Part shown: positions 12,754 to 23,893 of the stretch, piece by piece
Layout of the letters: the number at the start of each line of letters is the position of its first letter
Position numbering within the stretch: position 1 is the first letter of the stretch
Source: Termitomyces sp. T153
Taxonomy: Eukaryota; Basidiomycota; Agaricomycetes; Agaricales; Lyophyllaceae
Assembly (NCBI GenBank): GCA_018296165.2
Contig: JACKQL020000002.1
Span: 496,001-560,000 of the forward strand
DNA: 64,000 nt
Reading direction: 5' to 3'
Program-made: the position numbers and the translations under genes
The notes under the pieces: generated by a model
What the model saw: only the letters and a program-made list of their open reading frames with translations
The model's database searches: none
What the model was told of the DNA's origin: nothing

Positions 12754-12881
12754 AGAGAAAGAAACCTGTTATATCATTTCTTTGACAGAATTTTCCTTTG
12801 GAAAAAGGCTTTTCCCATTGTTTAGAGCCTTTTTCCATTGGAAATACCCTGTTTGGAAAAGGCATAACAGGTTTCTTTTTC
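12754..12881. mobile_element. MITE-like insertion with short terminal inverted repeats
   Basis: Ends GAGAAAGAAACCTGTTAT and ATAACAGGTTTCTTTTTC are inverted repeats of about 18 bp with one mismatch. The interior repeats CCATTGGAAA-like words in both orientations. It is present in duplication unit 2 and absent from unit 1, so it entered after the duplication, or was lost from unit 1. Bases to either side (about 12719-12750, 12885-12900) are also extra relative to unit 1. Confidence 0.55.
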
Positions 12882-13551
12882 AGTATTCCTCAGGAAACAC
12901 TGTGTATTGTGACATTGACTCTATCCGGCTTGCCTTCTGTCACTGGTGATATCTCAGTTCAAGTGGCGCAGTAATTGTTAGTTGTTCGGCTTTCACCTCT
13001 TATAGCGGCTGAATTGGCGAAATACTCAGTGAACTTCCAACTCCTCGTCGTCGAAAGAATGTTTATGTGAAGTGACGGAGAAATGAATTGGGGTTCTCAT
13101 GTGATTACAGCAATTACAGCACATATCCACACGGCAAACTCGATATGAAACGAGCCTCTGGACTTCTTGGCCCATCCAAGATTATACTGGGTTCTTTTTT
13201 TTTGCCACGCCCTTCGACGACAATTGTTTGCTCGACTTGGAGGTTTCTAGCACGATAATCATAAAGAAACGCAGTGGAAGTGCATGATGTCTGTCATGCA
13301 TTGCCTAGCACCAGCGGATCTTATTGTTTAGCCATCTCTTGGTTGAATTGCGTGGACTCCGGCGCAGCGAGTATTTTTGACTCTGTAATAACGTTGAAGA
13401 ACCAAAATCGTGTACCGCACAGTGCACTATCTAATAAATTATGCTTTTTCAATCAGAGCGGTCTGACCGTTGTTTGGACCCGCGTAGTATTGAGGCCATT
13501 ATTCTCGGGCTTGTTTCTCCGTTTGTAGAACGCTTTTATGCCGCTCAAGGA

Positions 13552-13559
13552 TATATAAG
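13552..13559 (+). promoter_or_regulatory. TATA box of lectin gene 2
   Basis: TATATAAG, identical in sequence and spacing to that of copy 1. Confidence 0.7.
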
Positions 13560-13620
13560 ACCCTTAGTCTTATGCTTCTAGTTCACCCAAGTCATCGCAG
13601 CTTCTATCCAACTGTCGAAG

Positions 13621-14263
13621 ATGTTCAAGTTCTCTGCTCTTCTCTTCTTCGTCTCTGTCTCTGTGCCCGCCCTCCTCGTGTCTGCCAATTATGGGCAGCC
13701 CATCCACCCTGACGGTGACAAGACGAAATGTCTTGACGTCCGCGGAGCAAACTTTGCTGACGGCACGCCCGTCCAGATGTGAGGACCCTGCCTGCTACTG
13801 TATCATGACTACTTGGTGTTAATGTCGTTTCATACTAGTTTCGATTGCAATGGAAGCAATGCTCAGATGTGGGATATCATGCCTGGGAATACTGCTGTCA
13901 AAGTCCACGGCCAGAACTTTTGTCTCGATGCAGGGTCCGGTGAGTTCACGAGAAATATTGTTTGGCGAATTGATTTACATACGTTTGTTCATTCATCACA
14001 GAGCCTGCGAACGGCGTTCCAATGAAGATTTGGGAGTGCTTCGACGGTCTTCCTGCTCAAACCTGGTTTTACACAGGTGATCAGAGGATCGCTCTTCTTG
14101 GTCAAGGTATGTTGCACTCATCGCAAACTCCAATCGCGTTGATAACAATGACTCAGGATTTTGCCTCGATCTGACCAACGGTGCTCATGTCGACAGCAAT
14201 GTGGTCCAAACCTGGACTTGCACCGACAACAATTCGAACCAGATCTGGACCTTGGATGCATGA
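13621..14263 (+). CDS. Secreted ricin-B-type (beta-trefoil) lectin, copy 2
   Basis: Exons 13621-13778, 13839-13939, 14002-14106 and 14157-14263, with introns of 60, 62 and 50 bp, give 156 residues. The coding sequence differs from copy 1 only at a handful of bases, which I read as silent, so the protein appears the same. Same signal peptide, same AQMW, AQTW and NQIW motifs. Intron 3 is 6 bp shorter than in copy 1. The 3' flank has diverged more than the coding part, which suggests selection or gene conversion keeps the coding sequence uniform. Confidence 0.9.
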
Positions 14264-14727
14264 AGAGATCCCGTGAACGTTGTATGGACCTTTGTTGGTA
14301 GTATGAGGATATACTTGTAAACTACCTGAGTCAATGTGCAAGTGATTTATATATAACCTTTTAAACTATGTTCAGATAGTATTGAACCAACCCTAGCTGT
14401 CGATGAAATTCGAGAGCACGCAGAGTTCCTTTCAGGAGCAGAATTTTGAACTCGATGCATAAAAGGTTATGCTGATATATCTGATAATAAATAGAAAAAT
14501 TTCAAGATGAGAGTGTATGGAACTGATCTTTATAAGTATCATGCTTTTTTTTGGATTGTGAGAATGTATAGGCTTCGTGAGGTGTGAGAATAACAGTAAC
14601 GCGTTGTAAGCTTCTAAGGCAATGGCCCAAGCGTGGGAGTTTAAAATGGCCGATCATTCTGACGATCGGGATCAAAATTTCAGTGCGGAATGGTTGGAAT
14701 TAATATCAACGCCTCGCCTCGACCACG

Positions 14728-15507
14728 ATGGCTGGCGTTCTCGACGTCGAGGACCCGTGCCAGCGCTTTGACCGCCTCCGTCTGTTCTTTCTCTCATGAC
14801 TTCACTTGCGTGGCTGATATTTGATGCAGAGAACACGCTTGAGCGGCTCAACGACACCACCAAGTCCGCGCCTAACCACACGTTCTCTTTCCTCAGCGCA
14901 GACAGCACCAAACCGCACTTTATTCCTCCTCCAAACGACCGTGAGTCCTCTTTCAATCCTCGTTTTCGCCACTGACCTCGCCAGTCCTCTCACGCGTCCA
15001 AGCGTTCCTCCCCGCTCTCGAGGCCTCGAACGCGCTGCTCTCCTCTCAGGACCCCACGCGCATCGACATCGAGCACATTGACGCCGCGGGTCCATACATC
15101 GAGATGGTGCGTCCTTCCTGCATCGTAGCTGACCTAACCTCATCTCTAGTTTTCATTAGAACCTCGGCCTAGGCCTCTTCGATGTCCGAGGCACTACCCC
15201 GTCCAACGCCAGCCTTCCCACCGCACCCGTATTCCCACTCTCCAAATCCCCATCCGCCTCTAGCGAATCCTCTACGGCAACTGCTACCACGTCCTATTCG
15301 TCCTCGTCGGACGACTACTGGGACAGCGACGAAGACTCCGACGCAGAGATCATCATCACGTCCTTCAAACCCGTGAGACCTGTCAGACCCCTCCCGCGAC
15401 GTGCGATGCGACAGGTGCAGGCGATGCAGGGTCGTCCAAGCATCGTTGTGCTCAGCGAAAGGAGCGCAGACTCGGATTGTGGTCCTCGGAACGGGGAAGA
15501 AGGATAG
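14728..15507 (+). CDS. NOPCHAP1-family protein (box C/D snoRNP assembly chaperone)
   Basis: Exons 14728-14779, 14830-14940, 14985-15106 and 15160-15507, with introns of 50, 44 and 53 bp, give 210 residues. Residues about 45-110 hold the family core: LLSRVQAFLPALEASNALL, then IDIEHIDAAGPYIEMNLGLG and LFDV. A Ser-rich and acidic tract follows (SSSSDDYWDSDEDSDAE), then a basic PVRPLPRRAMRQ tail. NOPCHAP1 in animals links NOP58 to the R2TP complex in snoRNP assembly; the fungal role is inferred. CpG content is normal and splice sites are consistent, so I take it as an intact host gene. The family call rests on motif recognition, not a search. Confidence 0.7.
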
Positions 15508-16779
15508 AAGAGGGATGTATATTCAGACTTCTTGGAGGTGTGCTCTTGATCCTTTCTTGTTGCCATGCTTCCCTGTTTGTTTTTTTTCCTTGTGCGGAGT
15601 CCCCCCTCCCCACTTCGACGTTCCCCCTATGCCACTTTGATGCTTACTTTCCCAGCTAATTCTCTACTTAACTCACTTACCATACTGACACCGTCCTACG
15701 TATCGTATGATCCAGCTTGTTGTACCATATCCCATCCCTTTTGATCTACACAATCTCAACTCACTTTACTTATCCACATATGGAATGATACCTGCTAAGT
15801 AATTCTGCGTCTGCTGAGTTCTGCGTTGCGACTCCTAATCAAAGTCTTACACAATGCGAGTAGAAATACTGAGACCTGCTCCACGCTCCCTATTCGTACT
15901 TCCGCCTAACGAACTCGTACCCCCTCAACTCGCTCTAGTAGATCTAACTCCTGACCTCGGGTTCGATTCCCAACGTCAACAGGAATTCGCAGCCTGAGCA
16001 GTTTCTTTTTTTTTGTCTTTTGCTCATTACATCGCAAACCAACTTCCTCTTAGGTCCCCTGCCAATCCACTTAGACATTGTGTCGTCGATTGTACATTCC
16101 AGTTCGGTGCCTAAAAGCTGCCAGTGGACATGATCGCATGCTGAGGTACGTAGTGCATGGTCTTTGGTTTGTGAGTTTGTCATGGCCATAAGTTGACATA
16201 TATACCAGTGTGTATGCCGGAGACCTGGCCGGCAGTATCTGCGCTCTCAGGGGGTGTGCTGGAGTACACACCCCTGCTGTACGTCCAACCGCCCAGACCA
16301 TCATTGATCAGCTAACACTAGCGCTCCCGCCAAATTCACAGGCAGATTCAAGTATAAGTTTTCCATCTTTATGTAATAGTATTTCGCGAGATGGCAGGTG
16401 GAACCTCGGATGATGACTCGATGTCGATCGAGATCTTGTGTGATTAACAATGAATAGATATGGAGCTGTAGTTACCTTTGATCAGTCATTTCTCAACACT
16501 TCGTCCTTAATCAAGGTCGTAGGTTCCCATCCAGACACGTTTCTGTAAGACGCCCGCTTGGTGGATTTCACGATTCTATGAATAGGGTGGCGATAAGAAA
16601 ACAAAACGTTGACGATGCAGGTTCGGAATCGGTTTCGGTCAGCCAGGACGGAGCCGAAGATTTTAAACAAACACGTGCTAGGAAAGCAGCATAAGATAAA
16701 CATGAAGCAGTGTCACGAGTCACAATCTATAAAGGAATCATTGAGAGCTTAGGGACCCCATAGAGAAGGGGAACGGAGG
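15508..16779. other. Intergenic host DNA, no gene recognised
   Basis: CpG content is normal to about 16.45 kb. A GGTTCGATTCC word at about 15960 recalls a tRNA T-arm but no full cloverleaf was found. A hairpin GGGGTGTG/CACACCCC lies near 16253-16278. Nothing else stands out. Confidence 0.5.
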
Positions 16780-17460
16780 TACACCTCGACATGACCAGAT
16801 GGGCTGTGAAGGCGAGGAGAGAGACCCGAGCTTTCCTATGGAAGGCTATGCATAATGCATATAAAATTGGAAGATACTGGGAAAATATAACTGAATATGA
16901 GCATAGAGCTCTATGTAGGCAGTGTGGGGGCAACAAAAACACTTGAGCACATTCTGACAGAATGTGAAAGTGTCAAGACGGAGAGAAGTATGGGACATGA
17001 CTGAGAGACTGCACATACTGAGAAAAATACCCTTCACGAAGCCCACCCTGGGAGAACAACTGGGATGTGTGATGATCTCAAGAGCAAAGCAACTGAGAAT
17101 GGCAGGAAATCAGCAGGAGCTGAGCGTTTCTCAACTATTGTGGTCTTGGAAGCCACACACCTTGATATGGAAGATACATTGTGAATGGTGGATTAAAAAA
17201 GATGCTGACTCTGAGAGGCTCCCAAGCAGAAAGGAAGTGTTAAACAGATTCAATGCCACATCACCAAGAGGTTAAAGATAGACTGTTTGACAACAGATAA
17301 AGAAAAGTTGGGCAACAAAGCAATGAATATCAACAAAATCCAAAACACATGGAAATACATCCTGCCCAAAGATAGTGACCCCCAGAAAGTCATGGAGGAA
17401 AGCAGTGGAGGTTTTAGTGAGTATAGGTTGAATGACTGGGTCCCACACTTGTGTGTGTAA
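16780..17460 (+). pseudogene. 3' end of a LINE (Tad-like) with zinc-binding RT tail
   Basis: Plus-strand frames read RETRAFLWKAMHNAYKIGRYW, then a C-x2-C...H-x4-C pattern (CRQCGG and HILTEC), as in the zinc-binding region found after reverse transcriptase or RNase H in mushroom LINEs. After frame breaks, a basic C-terminal tail follows (WKYILPKDSDPQK), ending near 17458. The 5' part is missing, as is usual for incomplete reverse transcription. Confidence 0.55.
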
Positions 17461-19056
17461 GAGCATTTCCTTTGGAGTGACTCCAGACTTAGAATTATAT
17501 CATGATTTACACACCCCGGATCTTAGAGGTTGACTTTGTGAACTGTCTGTTTTCCATAGAGGTACCACCAAAAAAGAGAAAAAAGATAAACATGAACAAC
17601 TTGGATGCTCTCAAACCCTTCAGAGAAAGTCTTGGGATGAAGGTCTAGTGGGAAATGGATAAACAGAGTCTGGTGAACAGAGATGATAATGCTGTACAAT
17701 GCAAGATATAAATGCATACATGAGGGAGGGACACACAACAAGCAGTTCTTCCACTTCTTCAGAGTATATATTTGCACATTTGAAGATCTCAAGGAGAGTA
17801 TGTATGCCAAAGGATCCTTTGAGCCTGTCTGAGACCTAAATTCTGAGCACTTGACAATGGTGTGATGTTCACCCATGCTTCATTGACCAAGAAAAGCAGC
17901 AACCAAAGATAGTTAAAAAGGCAGATTATGACAAAGGGAGTGCATGTTCAAAACTGAAGCCTCAGCGCTGCAGCCTTCAAACAATATGAGGGAGGGACCA
18001 GATGGAACTGACATGGAAAAAGACTAGATGAGGTCCGCTTGGAAGCTCTTTGAAAATTACTTGATACTAAAGCTGGGCAGAGTGCTTCCTCTTCTTCAGT
18101 CAGAAAAAAGTACTCAAATCTAGTTGTTAGGACTGTATGTGACCTATGATGAGAGCCTAGAAAACAACCAGTCCAGAAGAATACCAATGTACATACCCAT
18201 CATCTTTGAGTCAGAGAAAAGTACTCAAGTCCAATACATCTGAGAAATTTTGCATGCTTTGTTGGGACTGGGTTGAGAGCCTTAAAACCAACCAGTTTAG
18301 GAGAGTATCAGTATCTCTGCCCATCATCCTAATAAGAAACTGTGCCTTCAGCCATATTTTATGGATGAAGAGACTTAGATGACCCATATGGAAGAATGTC
18401 CAAAGTTTAGCAAACAAACCTTTGTGTCATTTCATGATGTCCATGCAGTTTGTCTTGGCCTTGGTGGTCAGCTGCCAGCCTACAGCAAGTACTTGTGGAA
18501 GCATCTCATGGGCTTTATGCCTCTTTTCAGTTCTCTGGATATACATGCACTGCAGACCAAGTAAGTCTCAAAGCTCAGACAAAAGTGGCTATCTCTTGAT
18601 GCAACCTTCAAGAAATTGGGGTGCTAGTGACTCTTCAACTGAACTCACATTTACATTTTTTTTGTAACTACATCAGCTGTGGGGCAATAAAGACTCTGGA
18701 TTTGTTTGATGGTTTGAATGCTAGCACCAGTAATTTCACAAATATTCTTGTACTGATACTTTTGGATAATTGCAAGCATTCTTTTCAAATTGGTGGATAG
18801 ATGTCATCTCATAAATGAGTGAATGAACCACATTCTACACAGTATGTATGTAGAGAATGCTATTTTATGAGTGATTGCTTCCTGGCAAGCAAGGATAGAA
18901 GGCTGGATTATGAGCCAAACAACTAAACAAGGGAAATTTGAAGGGGCCTATTGTTATGCAAATTGCTGTAAGAAGTTGCAAGGCTCAAATAAATGTCCAC
19001 ATTCTGACTCCCCTCTGAAGGAAAGGAAGTTGATGCAACTTGCTTTGGAATGGGAG
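17461..19056. other. CpG-poor repeat-derived DNA, no gene recognised
   Basis: No convincing coding sequence. Two similar pieces at about 18060-18190 and 18205-18320 (both with GAAAAAGTACTCAA-like and GAGAGCCT...AACCAGT words) are a diverged direct repeat. Confidence 0.4.
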
Positions 19057-19492
19057 TGTCATGACCCACTCCTGGACCCCCAGACCTTCCTCCAAGCAAC
19101 CTCCAGTTCTCTGGAGTACCCACCAATGCCCCCTCAACCTGACCCAACCTTTGTTCACCCTCAGTGCCCACCCTAGCAAACCCCAAACTTCTCCAGCAAA
19201 CCCTGGTGCTTCCTTCATGGGCTCCACCACTCTTTGACAACTACCAAGGGCCCTGGTGCCCCCTTTGACTTCATTCATGGGTCCCCCACCCCTCCAGTAC
19301 TCTCTGTGGGCCCTGCCACCTCCCCAGTCTCCCTTGCAGGCTCTGCCAGGAATCTGGATGACTCTGACTCTTCTCCTGCACTTTGCCCATCAACAACCTG
19401 CATCAATGGATCACAATGACCACCTGACACATCAAACTGACAAACCTGCCCACTCTGTGTGGCCCCAACAAGCCCTGCCCTTGGTCCCAAAT
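19057..19492 (+). repeat. Family A LTR, 5' half, old
   Basis: Begins TGTCATGACCC, the decayed form of the family start. It is broken at 19493 by an LTR in the opposite orientation and resumes at 20533-20807, ending ACCTGACA. Outer flanks GGGAG (19052-19056) and GAGAG (20808-20812) match at 4 of 5 bases, a probable worn target duplication. Confidence 0.7.
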
Positions 19493-20532
19493 TGTCAGGT
19501 TCCACTGATCACAGAGGCTCAGCTTAACTGGGCAAGTCCTTACTAGGCAGATGCAACATCTTACACCTATAACCTAGCATTCTGGGGAGGTCTGGACTTC
19601 AGATATTTGTGAAGGTAAGCTAGGGCAAGTGGTCTGAGCAAGTCTGGGATGGCCCAGGGGAGTCTTAAACAAGGTACAAAGGAGGTTCAGGCTTAGTGAG
19701 GGCTCAGGTACAAGTCTGGAAGCAAGTACTGATTATATGGGGCAAGTGGAGGTCATGCAAGCAATGGGAGTGGGACTGAAGGGTTGATGGGGGATCAATT
19801 GATGTTTGATGGGCTCCAAGATTGATTGTAGAACAAGTCCAGAGTTAGATAAGATCATACAGAGTCATGTAGGCATGAATAAAGATGTGAATGGAAGTTG
19901 GAACAGAGTTAGAGTTGAAGGAAATCAGGCACATGTGAAAGGAAATAGAGTTAGATGAGATGAGATGGGGTCAAAGCAAGATTGAGACAACCATGAAAAT
20001 AGATTGAGATGGAGACATTAGACAATAACAAGATGATAGATGGGAATAGAGACAAGATGAGACTGGGAGACTGAGATAAGACAAAACATAACAAGAAACA
20101 TAAAACACAAGGAAACAATCAACAGCATATAGGTAGGTAATATCAAGACTAGAGTAAGGGATGCTACTCTATGACTTATACACTAGCTACTGGAACTCCT
20201 CTGGGGATGGTGGGTCTGACAGTGGGGCTCATCAGGGCTGCACAGAGTTGATGGGTGTCAGTTACAATTGGTTGGCAGGCTGCAGTGATATACTGATGGG
20301 ATCAGATGGGAACACAGGCTGCTTCAGGGTTGTTGTGATGTTTCAGACTGGGTTGGGTAAGTCATGGTGACAAGTCAGTGATGTATGCCAGGGTCAGGGA
20401 CAATATTGGGGGGGGGTTCCAGGGACTCAGGAGAAGGGAAGTGTTAGGGCCTGCTGGGAACATGTTGGGGTTTGCCAGGTGGCTGTTGGGGTTTGCCAGA
20501 GAAGCATTGGAGTTAGCCAGAGTAGGCACCAT
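19493..20532 (-). repeat. Family A LTR inserted in inverted orientation, right end lost
   Basis: Starts TGTCAGGTTCCACTGA and follows the LTR in minus orientation, but stops at about 20532 before the usual GGTCGTGACA end. It sits inside the older plus-oriented LTR. Confidence 0.65.
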
Positions 20533-20807
20533 ATCTCATTTTCTTTTTACTTTTTGTCTTGTCTTATCTCCTGGTCTTATTTTGTCTTGTCAATTTCCAT
20601 TTTTCTCTTTGCCCCACACCCATTCCCCACTTACACTGAACTCTGCTTACACTGAACTCTGTGCATCCCTGGAACACTCTGGACTTGTCCAGAGCACTCC
20701 CATCATCTTGTCTCACTATCTCCCATGCCTGGGACACCTCTGGAGCCCAATTATACAAATTGGATGTTGTGTCCACCTAGTAAGGACTTGCCTAGTGGAA
20801 CCTGACA
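20533..20807 (+). repeat. Family A LTR, 3' half of the interrupted copy
   Basis: Continues from the 19057 copy with the T/C-rich stretch after the TATA region and ends GTGGAACCTGACA. Confidence 0.65.
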
Positions 20808-22054
20808 GAGAGGATGGAAAGAAAGGCAAAGATAAAAAAGACAGATGAAAAGAGGTAAGCCCCAAGTATCTCTTTAGCCCACATAAAATGATGGCTAGCA
20901 AAGGATAGGGCACAAAGCCCAACAATTTCCATCTCCACCTTTGACCACATCAAAGACAAGGACCTGACGGAGGGACTGACATATGAGCATCAATATGAAC
21001 CCCTTTGAAATGTCAATGATGAAACAAAGAACAATATGGGAACACCTGTGATGATAACAAATAGTCTTCACTCACTATTACTGACTTTTGTTGCCTTATG
21101 ATATTATCTTACTTCTCACCACTACTTGACCATTCTCATAACTGGACAAATATACAAGAAGACATATGCTACATAGTTCAATAGCACTTTTTCTAATAAC
21201 AGGACTTACACTAGTTCTCTCATTGGACTAAGTCTCTTTCTTATGATGACACTGTAACATCATGCTGTTGCTACATATTTTGAACTCCAAAAGTTCTACT
21301 AGCTTTCCTCTAAAAATCTTTGACTCTAGTGCCTAGGTCCTCCTCAGTCTAATCAACTGTGATCTTCCAGCTCTGTGAGTCACCCCTTATAAAATTCTAC
21401 AGCTAAGTCAACTAGGTATTTCCTTCAAAGCCAACAGCCAGGAAAGTTGACTCATTGACTAAGCCCCATGGCTGTGCATGATATGGGACCTCTCCAATGT
21501 TTCAGAACATTGAAAGGAACTGAATTGATGTCCTTATCAGATGGAACAGTTCTATCAGGGGACATCCCAATTGTTTCCCCTTCTCCTTCTCCAGTTCTTG
21601 TCAGATTTCCCCCACTATGGTTGTCCTTCATTCTCCTTCCCTTTCCCTATCTATTGGTCCTAGTTTTAGCCCTCAGGTGGCACTGGTTCTCTGTCAATAA
21701 TTTAGACAAGTGTTGCTCTTGTGATGTATGTGCTCAGGTCATGTGACTGGCTGACTGATCAATTGGTCATGTGATTGGTTGACCTGTCAATGCATGTGAC
21801 TTGGTCATGTGACTTCTAGTAAATTTTCCGGACACTGGCATTGGGGATCCTCAGACTTGTTCTCTTTGGATCTCCCTCTGCTAGGTTAGTAGCTGGAACT
21901 CTAGAACTTCTTGTAGATACTGAATAGACTTTGGATCTCCCTCTGCCAGTTGTGTGATTGAGCCACAGCCTCCAGAGGTTGCCCTTACAAGTTTCAGGAT
22001 CATATGTCACAAGTACTAATCACACTGTAATGCCCACTGAGATTATTGTGAATG
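20808..22054. other. CpG-poor DNA with repeated CATGTGAC words, no gene recognised
   Basis: Four copies of CATGTGA(C/T) lie within 21737-21815, mostly preceded by GGT. TTTGGATCTCCCTCTGC occurs twice at 21866 and 21931. No coding sequence is convincing. Confidence 0.4.
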
Positions 22055-23200
22055 TGTCAGGTTCTGCTGACCATGGGGGCTCAGCTACACTGGGCGAGTC
22101 CTTACTAGGCGGACATGATTTCCTGCACTGACAACCGGGCACTCGGAGGTATTCCAAACACTGGGGACTTGTGAGGATAGCCAGGGGAAATTGATCTGAG
22201 CAAGTCCGGGGAGGTCCAGAGGAGTAGAGGACGAGTTGCGGGGAAGGGGGATGGGCTTGGTGGGGTTCAGGCATAAGTCCATGTGTGAGTATTGCGGGTG
22301 TGGAGGAGGTGGAGGCTATGTGGATGACAGGAGTGGAGCCGGAGTTCTGATGGGGATCAACAGGGGTTGATAGAGTTCGGAGCTGAGTGTATAGCAGGGT
22401 CCAGGGTTGGTAATGAGTGTCAGAGGTTCGTAATCATAACTGCAGAGTTTGTGAGGACGTTATGGTCGAGAGGACTTGAACACAATAGACAGAATCAAGC
22501 AGGACGAGACGGAGTTGAATGAAATGAGATAAAGACGAGATGAGAATGAGAATAGATTCAGGTGGAGACATGGAATGATAACGAAAAGATAATGGAACAG
22601 AGATGAGATAAGACTGGGAGACTGAGAATAAGGAAAACGAGACATGGGACACAAAACATGAGAAGAAACAATCAGGAACACATCAGGAAAGGCCGGTACA
22701 TAGGTAAGTAGGTAATCTCAAGACTAGAGTATGAGGAGCTACTCTATGTCTTATATACTGACTACTGGAGAGCTTTGGGGACGTCGGCTGTGGTGGCGGG
22801 GCTTGGCAGAGCTTGGCGGAGTCGACAGGTGTCAGTTATGACCAGAGGGCGGGCCACATTGATATGTTGATGGGATCAATTGTGACATGGTCTGTTCTGA
22901 GGTTGACATAATACCCCAGGATAAGTCGGGGGAGCCAGGGTGTCGAGTTGATGATGTGTAATGGGGTCAGGCACAGTGGGGGGAGTGGTCCCAGGGGCTC
23001 AGGAAGTCCAGGGGAAGCGCCGGTGGCTGCGGGGAAGATGTTGGAGTTGGCCAGGGGGCCATTGGAGTTAGCCGAGAATGTGTCGGAGTTAGCTGGAGTA
23101 GGCACGGAGTGCTGGGGAAGTCCGACAAAGCGTTGGCGGGGTTCCGGGGGAACAGGGTTTGTCGGGCGGTGTATGGGGCTTCAGGAAACAGGTCGTGATA
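22055..23200 (-). repeat. Family A solo LTR with near-perfect target duplication
   Basis: Starts TGTCAGGTTCTGCTGA and ends GGTCGTGATA, the usual TGACA with one transition. Flanks GAATG (22050-22054) and GGATG (23201-23205) match at 4 of 5 bases. CG content is intermediate, so it is younger than its surroundings. Confidence 0.85.
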
Positions 23201-23631
23201 GGATGCTGCCAAGCTTTGCACTGGAGGGGATGCCAGTTCTCCTGTGAATGGCAGCATTGAGGACTCTCATTTCACTAGATGTGCTTGATTATCTTTGCAA
23301 TCAAAAGAAACTGACATGTGAAAAAGACTGTCTAAGGAAATAGGATAGAACTTCTCACAGGAAAAGAAGAGACTTCACTGGATCTGAATCACTGACCACC
23401 AACTTGTAGCACTAATCAAAAAATTGACCAAAGGTTCTAAAAAGGCATGAAAATATAAGTCTAAGACTCATAGAAAAGAATTAAACACTGACTACAATGC
23501 TGCAACTAAGCCAATTACCCAAATCACCTCAAAAAGTGCATTGGGTCATGCATCCATACATTTGGGCGAATGGCCTTGCCATGATTCACCTATCAATCCA
23601 GACTATAGTAACACTTGAGGAAATAAATCAG

Positions 23632-23891
23632 TGATGATGTCCATTGCTGCCTAGCTTCCATGCAGAGGACACAACAACTAATGGGTTTTCAAGTAGAGTA
23701 CAAACAGACTATAAAAAATGAGGGTTAAGCCCACTCAATAAATTGGCATGTCACAAGACTGGTGGAAAAACTGATAGCAAAGGAGAAAGGGGAACTCTGT
23801 GGGTAAAACCAACTAGAGTGGAACTGAGGTTGCCAGATAGAGGTTGCTAGCAAAGCTGGACTCTGCAGGCACTATCAATAGCAAAGTGTAT
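23632..23891 (-). repeat. Possible worn family B LTR fragment
   Basis: GATGTCCATTGCTGCCTAG...CCATGCAG resembles the family B LTR edge (TGATGTGCTCCTATGCTGCC). The rest is too diverged to align with certainty. A Tc1 element begins at its right end. Confidence 0.3.
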
Positions 23892-23893
23892 TA

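Larger units (their letters stand above)
9263..14560. repeat. Tandem duplication of an F-box/lectin gene pair (two units)
   Basis: Unit 1 (about 9263-11350) and unit 2 (about 12455-14560) align through the F-box relic, the intergenic region, the TATA box and the lectin gene. The lectin starts are 3218 bases apart. Unit 2 has about 180 bp extra near 12719-12900 (a MITE-like insertion) and about 73 bp extra near 13056-13129, and lacks the F-box N-terminal coding part. The lectin and its upstream region are nearly identical between units, so the duplication, or gene conversion between units, is recent. Confidence 0.85.

Noticed and set aside
15930..15990. tRNA-like GGTTCGATTCC T-arm word
   Set aside because: No matching acceptor stem, D-arm or anticodon arm at the right distances; the T-stem has a mismatch.
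16253..16278. Hairpin GGGGTGTG/CACACCCC as an RNA gene or terminator
   Set aside because: An 8-10-bp stem alone in intergenic DNA, with no neighbouring gene end or conserved RNA motif.
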